From: Dactylorhiza incarnata
Taxonomy: Eukaryota > Streptophyta > Magnoliopsida > Asparagales > Orchidaceae
Assembly: GCA_033032865.1 (NCBI GenBank)
Contig: JAWHQI010000272.1
Coordinates: 2,542,001 to 2,606,000 of the forward strand
Length of the DNA: 64,000 nt
Direction: 5' to 3'
Positions 54,203 through 62,525 of the stretch are shown piece by piece. The notes under the pieces were generated by a model. It was not told where the DNA came from. It worked only from the letters and a program-made list of their open reading frames with translations, and searched no databases. A program made the translations under genes and the position numbers. Numbering within the stretch: position 1 is the stretch's first letter; each line of letters starts with the position of its first letter.

Positions 54203-55920
54203 AAACATTTATAGGCACAACTTGATTCATAATATCAGCAATTCAACATTGCAGGACTACGATGCTTAGACAACTTTCCATTACCTAAGCTAGCAAAACT
54301 GGGTAAAACACATAAAGTATGTAATTTGATCAACATGAATGAAACTCGATAATAAAACTTTTCCATGGGATGCATAGACACTGTTCGTGCATAGATTTTT
54401 TTTAAAAAAAATCCGATGATTTTTGTGATCAATGAGTACCTCCTGATCTTCCATGTTTGACTGAGATTTGATGCTGAAGTTAGCTGCTCAGATTAATCTG
54501 AAATGGAAGCCTAGAAAAGTCACTTAGGGTTCTTCTTTTGAACCATCAAAGGGCACCTATTAATCTGAAAATGTTAAAGAGAAATATAATGATATATAGA
54601 AGAACCTGCCATCAATGAATATACAACTTGCTGTCTCAATGTTCAGCCAATGTATAACCTTGACATATGAGTGGAGCTCCCCTTCGGCTAGAAAGGAGCT
54701 TGAACGCTACCAGTACCCCAAGCAGAGCCTTAAACCAGAAACATACCTCTTCGCTGCTACTTCGGGGAGTTGGTGGAGTTGCATAGGAAACACGAGGGTG
54801 GGTACTTCTTAGAATAAGGTTTGAGATGGATGAGAAGAAGATAACATTAACAAACCTCGGCAATCTTGTATAACATTGGTATGGTAAAGTAGTGTTATAT
54901 CAAGAAATAGTAATAGAATTTCTGGACCTGCTAATGACTAGTGGAAGACTAACTATTTACTTGTCCCTATTCAAAACTACATCAGATATGCTCAATGCTA
55001 GAAATAAACTAAATCAACTCATTTAAAGAATACATCAAATATATTCAGTGCAAGAAATTAATAAACTGAAAAAAAATTATAGAGCCAGCAACATTTTCAA
55101 TTTGAAAATCCATTGACAGACCTCACTAAGCTTTGCCGGCTGTCTTCCTCTGTCTCACATGAATCTATCAACATTATAAGCTTTATCCCCCGTATATGTA
55201 TGATGCATCCATCAAATCTTTGATGGCCAAACAATAATGACTTTTCTTACTGAAGTTGAGTTAAAGTGGCCTAGGAAAGATGATCTATTTTTTTTGAAAA
55301 TCAAGTAGTTTTCAAAGAAAGACTGACTCACATATATTACTCATGGTGAACGCCAAGAACGTCGGAACCCATTGAGTATAAGTCCATCGCATTGAAAAGA
55401 AATGATAAATAGAAGTACAGAAGGCATACCATTAGACGACACAGTTAATCGAATGTCATTCGTCGACTGAAATTTTTGCTGCCTACTGGAAACCTGGGTA
55501 CTCAAATGAAATAGGTCGTGGAAGAGAAATACAGAATACTCAAATGCGTTGATGTCATGAATAGGGGAGGTCTCGAGTGGAAATCCTTTAACCGAAGAGG
55601 TCGACGCGGGGTGAGGGTCGTAAGTGCGGCGATGTTCGACCACAAACATGTTTCTCTTCGATGCTGGAAGCGAGGGTTGTGATGCCCTAGAGGAGGAGGC
55701 GGAAATGTTGCAGGGCAGAAAGGGGGGGATACACGAATGTGAGCCGAGAGGAGAAATGCCGTGAAAATTATTGGGCTAGCGTTGGGGGATCAGACTCTAG
55801 GATTCAAATTAAAGTTTGGTTGGATGGTTAAGATTAAATGGGTGAAATTTTGTTGGATAGCCAAGATTTAGTGAAGGGGACACTAGGAAGCCAAGATGGC
55901 CCTATATGTATTTATTTTTA
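54203..55920 (-). other. Low-repeat stretch, possible minus-strand exons
   Basis: No mobile element was recognised here. A minus frame at 55649-55341 starts MFVVEHRRTYDPHPASTSSV after a C/T-rich leader-like stretch, with a GTATGC donor-like site after VSSNG (about 55430). Another frame at 54863-54636 reads HPRVSYATPPTPRSSSEE before a strong GTATGT (about 54752). These could be exons of a small gene nested antisense in the GrpE intron, but I recognise no protein family. Confidence 0.2.
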
Positions 55921-55926
55921 TAATAG

Positions 55927-56105
55927 TATATATATATATGTATATATATATGTATATATATATGTATATATATATGTATATATATATGTATATATATATG
56001 TATATATATATGTATATATATATGTATATATATATGTATATATATATGTATATATATGTATATATATATGTATATATATATGTATATATATATGTATATA
56101 TATAG
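55927..56105. repeat. 12-bp (TATATATATGTA)n microsatellite
   Basis: About 15 units, with one 2-bp deletion, end 164 bp before the GrpE exon 2 acceptor. Tyr/Ile/Met-rich frames on both strands are artefacts. The array is in the polypyrimidine/branch-point approach of the intron but far enough not to overlap it. Confidence 0.95.
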
Positions 56106-56268
56106 GTTTAGGTATGCCCTAAGGCTCCTATATATATGTCGTGTATCCTCATTTAAAAAGTGGAATGATAATTTACTTGTTCTACATCCCACATGCTCTA
56201 TTTATACTTGACCTCCCTAAACCCCAAACTTCTCATTTATTTGAGTCTGACTTGAGATCTATTTGCAG

Positions 56269-56800
56269 GAAGAATATGACAAAGAACCTACTATTGACAA
56301 TGGCTCGAGCGATGGCAACTTAGATGATGAAAGCATTCCTTTTGTGGAGGATGAGTTACCTTCAGCTGCAATCAATTCCCTAAAGCTTTATAAGGAAGCG
56401 TTGACAAATAATGATCATTCCAAAGTTGCTGAAATAGAGTCCTTCCTTCAGTCCATTGAAGATGAGAAGAACTCTCTTGAGAACAGAGTCGCTTCTTTGT
56501 CCGCAGAGTTGGCAGTAGAAAAGACCGCATACTAAGGATTAGTGCTGATTTTGACAATTTCAGGAAAGAACAGAGAAGAATAGGTTGTCACTGATGGAGA
56601 ATGTACAGGGAGAAGTTGTAGAGAGTTTGCTTCCAGTTCTGGATAATTTTGAAAGAGCCAAAGCTCAGATCAAAACTGAGACGAAGGGAGAAGAGACGAT
56701 TAATAACAGTTACCAGAGCATTTATAAGCAATTTATGGAGATTCTCACTTCCCTAGGTGTTGCAGCTGTTGAAACTGTTGGCAATGCATTTGATCCTATG
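56269..56800 (+). pseudogene. GrpE: Chloroplast GrpE co-chaperone, exon 2 with two single-base deletions
   Basis: The exon opens EEYDKEPTIDNGSSDGN. The GrpE N-terminal coiled coil follows: SLKLYKEALTNNDHSKVAEI, DEKNSLENRVASLSAELAV. The dimer/core region then reads RILRISADFDNFRK, ENVQGEVVESLLPVLDNFER, YQSIYKQFMEILTSLGV and ETVGNAFDPM before GTAATT, phase 0. These are hallmark GrpE residues; the protein releases ADP from Hsp70. Two one-base losses, near 56523 (after VEK) and 56565 (in FRK), shift the frame 1 to 0 to 2 and create a TAA at 56533. Both are at short A or G runs. The C-terminal beta domain (LHEA... in the family) is not in the window. Confidence 0.85.
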
Positions 56801-57242
56801 GTAATTTTACTTTTCATGAATTGTATTTTCTTTCATCTTTTCAGTGCGCTGTGCTTTTATATGACTCCTGTTCAATATCCATGCACAGAAAGTTATAGTT
56901 TTTCCAAACCACATGTAAAGAGATTTTGTTCGTGTACCACAATAAACTCACATTTATTGATATACACTTATGAATTCCTTATAATTATTGATATTATACC
57001 ACCCTATTCTTTGAGCTCTTAATAATATATAATTAGTTTTTATAACTTAATAGAATATTCCATTAAGAGAATATTATATTTTCATGTTAAATCAGATGAT
57101 AACCGAATTTTAATGATTGAAATTAGGTTAATTCTAATATGAGAAGTTTACTTAAAATTAATCACTTAGTTAGAAGTTAAAAAGATGTTTGATATAAATA
57201 AAATGTAAACAAATTCTAATTTGAAGTGAAGCTATAAAATAA
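56801..57242 (+). other. GrpE: Start of GrpE intron 2
   Basis: A GTAATTTT donor at 56801 is followed by A+T-rich intron-like DNA. No further GrpE exon was found up to 64000, so intron 2 is at least 7.2 kb and is also filled with mobile elements. Confidence 0.6.
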
Positions 57243-57761
57243 GAGAGTTGATATTAGCAGTCCAATTCTCGCTATTCGCACCCCAAAGAATTGTAAAAAT
57301 CCTAATTATATTCGCGGTCCAATTCTTGCTAATCGCACCCCATCGAATAACCTCCTCCTCTCCATCTCTCTCGTTGCCTAAACCCTAGCCATAGTTCTAT
57401 CGGTCACGTCGTCTTTCCCCCTCTTAGATTCACCTTCAAAAAAGAAGGAAATTATACAACGAAAATCCCAAAAAAGTAGTCAGTTTTCTGGTTAGAGGAA
57501 GGTTTGCATGCCATTTAACTTGCTTTAGAGTTAATTCCTCTATGCGTGCCATTTAACTTGTTTTCCTGCTAGGTTTTTTAAATTGTTTGAGTTTTTAAGA
57601 TGTTTCTCTAGGCTTCTAGTACTTAATAAATCAGCAAGTGTTTCGCTTATTTGGGATGGGAGTGGGGTGCAAATATAATTTTGGACTACACATAAAATTT
57701 ATGGACTATGAATAGTGATGGACTGCGTATAGCCAGTTCCGGACTGCTAATATCAACTCTC
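57243..57761. mobile_element. 519-bp TIR element with 8-bp duplication
   Basis: Inverted ends GAGAGTTGATATTAGCAGTC are perfect for about 20 bp. They are flanked by the 8-bp duplication taaaataa (57235-57242 and 57762-57769). The interior has no transposase; it has a second pair of short gctattcgcacccc/gctaatcgcacccc repeats near the left end. The duplication length fits hAT, but the ends are not typical, so the superfamily is open. Confidence 0.75.
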
Positions 57762-57762
57762 T

Positions 57763-58176
57763 AAAATAAATGGGATTGATATTATCATGTTAATCCATTA
57801 ATAATTTGTCCTATTTTATATGAACCTTAATATGTTAAAAAATAAGAGCACTCCATGACCCTACATTTTCTTATTAGTTCTGACTCCACTACTCATGAGG
57901 ATCAACCACACTCTGAGCATGCTCTTTAGGTACCTGTTCATTGTTGATTCACTCTACCGACAACTATTGGAGCCATTAGATATATTTAACCTAATCCTCC
58001 TCAATTTATGTCTCACCGCGTACTAGGGCTTGGGGTTCTAAGGTTTCTTAGCAAAGAGCATATAGGACATTTACGAAGGGGAAGGTGTGTGCTCAGTGCG
58101 GAAGCTTAGGTCGTTGCCTCTTCACCCTAGGTGCTGACACCTAGGTACGTTCCTTCGGTGATGTTGAAGCCACCAA
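57763..58176. other. No recognisable feature
   Basis: Intron-like DNA between two elements, with no ORF or repeat recognised. Confidence 0.4.
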
Positions 58177-58181
58177 ATGAC

Positions 58182-58449
58182 TGTTACAAATACAGAAATT
58201 AACTTGCAATAATACTCGAGAAATTGGATACACTCACGAGGGATAGTCATGCAAAACCCTAGGAGGCTGGTTCCTCCTTGCATTTCCTCTCTCATAAGGA
58301 GAGATCTCTAACCCTAAGCATAAAAGATAACTAAAACTCACAAACCTTCTCCTTATATAGGGAGGGGCCTCACATACATATTAACATAGTGCTCTTATAA
58401 ATTAAAGATACAAAATACAAATAAGATGCTGGGGCGCCCGTGCATAGCA
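58182..58449 (-). repeat. 3' LTR of the small-LTR gypsy element
   Basis: TGTTACAAATACAG...GTGCATAGCA on the + strand. It aligns over its whole length with 61695-61971. The minus-strand polyprotein end abuts it. Confidence 0.8.
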
Positions 58450-58715
58450 ATATATCCTGTCTGAAAATTGATCTTGACCACAAGGTTGAGGTGTCGCCCT
58501 CCGTCTAGTAGTGATACACCCGCGTGTTGGTTGCCACATAGGTTTCTGAGGCTCCCGTTCGACAGTGCCTGGTGCTTCGTCCGACGGTGCCTCTATGATC
58601 GCAAGGGCGTCAAAGTCAGCTATGCCGATCTCCTCCAAACCATCACTGATAGGGCTCGGGAAATCTTTGACAGGACAATTATGAGTAGGACAAGAGTGTT
58701 ACTTGCAACATAAGC

Positions 58716-60078
58716 TGATGGGGATTGTCATCAGATTACGGGTCGCCAGTTGGCGAGGACCACTTTTGTATATTCGCGCAGGAGGCGATGATCGGATCGG
58801 CGATCCGAGACCGCGAGCGCGTCCGGCTCATCGCGCTATTATTTTTATGTATTTATTTTATTTTATTTTGGATTTGTTTTTGGTATTTTAGGGCCTCGGG
58901 CGTAACGACCAATCATAGCCGTACACGCCCGGTGCCCAACCGCCCCTTGTTATAAATAGGGGCGGGTGCTGCAGTTTATGGTCATTGCTGATTTTGTGAG
59001 AAATTCCAGAATTCCGGCAATCTTCGTGGTGCGACTCCTCGGCTTCCCTATTCAATTTCTCATTTCTTCTTTCAGTTATTATTTCTTTTATTATTCATTG
59101 TTTTCCTTCATTCTCCCGTGAAATACCCCACAACCCACTATCCCCATTCAGGGAAGGAGAAAAACTGTCCATTCCCTCCCTGTTCTCCTTCGTCGACAAA
59201 AAAAACCGCACGGAAGCCAGCCGCCAAACTACTGTACATCTCCTTCCTCGACTAAACAGCTGCACGACCTCGCCCCATCTCTGTGTAAGCCGCAGGTCCC
59301 GACTCCCCATCCCCTCCCCTCTCTTGATCCCGCTAGCCCTATCCTCCATCCTCGTGCTCATTCCTTTTCCCAGCGAAGAAAAAGCACGAGCTTCCTGGAC
59401 GCCACCCTGACGCCATTAATGATTGTATCCTTCTTCCTCCCGCCAACTTCATTACCAACGCCCTAAAACACCCCATCCTCCAGTCTCCATTCCCGCGCCT
59501 CTACCCTCCTTCGATCCCACCTCAGCCAGAGGAGTCTCTCCCGTCTCGTTCCAGTCAAGGAACTTCTCCTCCATTCCAAGTTGCTCTCTTTCCTCACACC
59601 AGCACACCCCTCCCTCCACAACAAATCCCAATTTCTATATTTAAACATCCATATCCAGCCACCCACTAACTTTTCCTGCATCCCAACAACAACCATCTAT
59701 TTCCACGCCCCAACCCCCAACAATTCAACGCCGCGGCCACCATCGGGTCTTTATTGCTACGTGAGTATTATTGTGCTGTGCTTATTTCCTCTTTATCGAA
59801 TATTGGAGAAAATCTCATGTGTTTGCGTATTTTGATCCATAGTTGTATTTGTTTTTTTTTATTTTCTTTCGTTCTATAAATCTAATTGTGGAAAATTGTG
59901 GCTAAAGCACTTTGTGCGAAAGTTAGCGTGTCTTGTGTACACCGGAAAATTCTAATTCATCTCGTGTCAATTTGCCTCGCTTATAAAATTATTACCGCAA
60001 ATTTTATTTCTGGATTAAAAGCTTTTAAATCATTTGCATTGTACTTTGGTCGTATTATTTTGAGTCCATTAAACATCA
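58716..60078 (+). other. LTR-like insert with TATA box
   Basis: The stretch starts TGATGGGGATTGTCATC, close to the gypsy LTR start TGATGGAGATCACCATC at 43951. It has T-rich text, then a TATA box ttataaatagg at 58950-58960, a C-rich leader-like region (59100-59720), a GTGAGT at 59761, and a possible end AAACATCA at 60078. It interrupts the gypsy element where pol should be. The 5-bp flanks taagc and caatc do not match, so the exact ends are unproven. ORFs inside are compositional. Confidence 0.4.
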
Positions 60079-60154
60079 CAATCACTTAGGATCGTATTAG
60101 TGTCGCACACCCTACTCACGACCTGCCCTGCGTCAGAAGCACATGCCCTTACTC

Positions 60155-61675
60155 CGAAAATCACGATACTCTTGGTTGGAAAAACGGTGAGTAGGGATAA
60201 GATGATTGTTGCATGGAGGAATAATGGGTGGGCGAGGTAAAGGATGGTGGCGATGGTGGAGGTTTAGTGTGTGGGGTCGGTGGGGGGGGGGGTAAATATG
60301 ATTGGTACGGGGTTTGGAAGGAGGCGATGTAGAATGAGGGTCCCTGGACGCCGCATGGAATTAAGCCTCCACGAGTAGGGAGAGGTCTATGGCTTGGTTG
60401 ACAATTGACGGATGGAGGGTGGCGGAGGCGAGCGTGGATACGTGGTTGTAAGCCGTGCATGAAATTCCCCAAGTAGTGTTTGGGTGGAAGACTCGGAACG
60501 TGGGTGACCAACTCGATAAATTCATCCATGTACGAGTCAATGGAGCCGGTCTAATGGACCCCGCAAAGGCGTTCGGTCATGTTGCCGGAGTAGCGATGAT
60601 CATACCATTGAATGAGGGCCTCAGTGAGAGTTGTTCAGGTGAAGTCGGGAGAGGATTGGCGGAGCCAGAGGACCCATTGGAGAGCGGGCCCTTCCATGCC
60701 GATAGGGGTCGTGGAGACCATTTGCGCCTGATGAGTCCGATGAATATCAAATACTTCTCGGCTTTGGGCAACCCAACTCAAGAGGTCAGTCTAGTTGAAT
60801 GTAGGAATGTCAATGCGGGGAAAATGCAGAGGAGGCAATCCCGCCAAAGCGGGTTCTTTGGGGGACAATGTGCTGGGGGATCATAAGGAAGAGGCAACGT
60901 TATTCCCGGAGTGCTGTCCGGGTTGCATGTTGTGGAGCAGGGCCATAATCGAAGTGAATTACTCGGCTTGGGCCTTGAGGCGAGAATTGATGGCGGTGAG
61001 GGCGTGTTCGAGGGCCTCCACATGGGATTCCATCAAGTGACGGGCCTTTGACATAAGAAGGAGAGGGCACGGGCGGCGGTGGAGAAGGAGGGCACGGACG
61101 AGGCACTACCGGTGGGAGGAACGATCGACGGAAGTTGGAGATGTCTAGAGAGAAGGCACGAGAAGAAGGGCGCAACAGTGAGGGAAGCCACCGCCTGAAA
61201 GGCGTGCGTATGTATCACAGGAACTAGAGTTGCAACGGCCGCAGGAGATGGAGGCCAATCACAGCAGAAGAGGAGGAAGAGGGTGCAGGAGTTGGGGTCT
61301 GGATACACGGGATGGTCGCCAAGCTGGGTCGAGAGCGGAACATGCGGAAGCAGACGATGGAGGGCGGGTCGAGAGGCCGATCGAGCGGCCAGGAATGCTG
61401 GAATCGTCGACGCTGATTTGGGTCGGGGATGGGTGATGATCGCCGAGCGCGAGCGACGAAACCTAGATCCGGGTCGAGAGCGGAAGAGGCAGAGCGACGT
61501 TGGGGATGATCGCTGAGAGCGAGCCGCGTGCGTAACTGATCGACCGATTGCTAGTAGGCGCGGGTATGGGAGCGGGGTCGGGGAATATCGTCGTGGCGCG
61601 AACGGTTGGGGAAGAGATCCGTGAGCATGCGTGGGTCACAGAAGGAATCTCGGTGGATATGGAAGTAGCGGACAA
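60155..61675 (-). pseudogene. Gypsy gag of the small-LTR element
   Basis: Minus-strand frames from 61675 downward include MSATSISTEIPSVTHACSRI, a Pro/Ser-rich N-terminal part, and HFDYGPAPQHATRTALRE-type text. The capsid core then spans two frames: QWVLWLRQSSP (60640-60670), YDHRYSGNM (60580-60605), and MDEFIELVTHVPSLPPKHYL with GNFMHGLQPRIHARL (60430-60529). This order (W..WL, then F..L...V..LP....L..F..GL) is the plant gypsy gag pattern. It ends in a Pro/Ser-rich tail near 60160. Frame changes and stops break it. Confidence 0.65.
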
Positions 61676-61694
61676 AGTCGGCAGGTCGGGCCAA

Positions 61695-61971
61695 TGTTAC
61701 CATCACAGGAAATTAACTTGCAATAATATTCGAGAAATTGGATACATTCATGAGGGATACTCGTGCTTAAACCCCCGGAGGCTTGTTCCTTCTTGAAGAT
61801 CCTCACTCACAAGTAGAGATCTCAAACCCTAAACATAAAAGATACTAAAACTCCCAAGCCTCCTCCTTATATAGGGAGGGGGGTGGGGGGTGGGGGCTCA
61901 AATACATATTACCATAGTGCTCTTACAAATTAACGATACAAAATAAGATGTTGCGCGCTGTGTGCGTAACA
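61695..61971 (-). repeat. 5' LTR of the small-LTR gypsy element
   Basis: TGTTACCATCACAGG...GTGCGTAACA on the + strand. The inner side continues ttggcccgacctgccg on the minus strand, where a primer site is expected. It does not match initiator tRNA-Met, so a different tRNA primer is likely. Confidence 0.8.
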
Positions 61972-61978
61972 ATGCCAC

Positions 61979-62507
61979 TGTCGCGGCCTCCTAACTCCCC
62001 TATAGAGAACACCAATTAGCCCATCTCTAACTCACAATGCCATCTAGAGCCCATTATCTTCAAATATAGAGAATGACCTCCATCCTGAGATCTGTTTTCC
62101 CTTTTCATACCTTTATCAGCACGTCTGACAACCCAACAGTAATCAAGCCACATTTGTTATGTGGCCGCCTACTTTTTTATCTAGGAAATCCGTATCGTAT
62201 TTGTGCCACTTTACTGTGGTTGTGTGCCTAAGGTATACTTTTCTAGAATGTTATTAAATTTCATGCAATTATTACTTGTCTTTAAGTCATGCTCTAATTT
62301 TCATTCATACCTATTTATTGTTATTTGAAAATCCCGCGTTGATTCTTTTTTCATTATCTTGCATGTGGATGAACCACGATGTTGAAGGCATTCGAATGTT
62401 AGGCACATATGCTGAGTCATATGAAGCCCTTGTTTTCCACTCTTCATTTGTTGTTTAAAGTGTCGATGTGCAATTTAATTTAGCAAAATTTCATTTTCTG
62501 AGTTACA
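61979..62507 (+). repeat. 5' LTR of a further LTR element
   Basis: The piece starts TGTCGCGGCCTCC and ends CTGAGTTACA, 529 bp. It is followed after six bases by a primer site. The left edge lies two bases beyond the neighbour's target duplication, so the start is approximate. Confidence 0.5.
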
Positions 62508-62512
62508 TTAGT

Positions 62513-62525
62513 TTGGTATCAGAGT
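62513..62525 (+). promoter_or_regulatory. Primer-binding site, initiator tRNA-Met
   Basis: tggtatcagagtgg matches the plant primer-site consensus TGGTATCAGAGC over eleven bases. It defines the + strand element that runs off the right edge. Confidence 0.8.

Larger units (their letters stand above)
20910..56268 (+). other. GrpE: Apparent 35.4-kb first intron of GrpE
   Basis: The donor CAG/GTAATT at 20909/20910 and acceptor ATTTGCAG/G at 56268/56269 are both canonical and in phase 0. Between them lie at least a dozen mobile elements, most dated by target duplications, and no other recognisable host exon on the + strand. Without these insertions the intron would be a few kb at most. The reading as one intron is inference. 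A fusion of two unrelated loci by the assembly is the main alternative. Confidence 0.65.
58182..61971 (-). mobile_element. Small-LTR Ty3/gypsy element, internally deleted
   Basis: LTRs at 58182-58449 (268 bp) and 61695-61971 (277 bp) are about 85 percent identical and share ctccttataTAGGGAGGGG in the middle. Near-matching duplications ATGAC (58177-58181) and ATGCC (61972-61976) flank them. On the minus strand gag lies next to the 61.7-kb LTR. The polyprotein end (KINFQTG, in the place of the usual LEDKVNFQxGG) lies next to the 58.4-kb LTR. Protease to integrase are missing; 58716-60080 appears to be foreign. The small LTR suggests a Reina-like group. Confidence 0.75.

Noticed and set aside
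55838..56192. Long Tyr/Ile/Met-rich ORFs on both strands
   Set aside because: They are translations of the 12-bp TA microsatellite; a 12-bp period keeps the frame open without selection.
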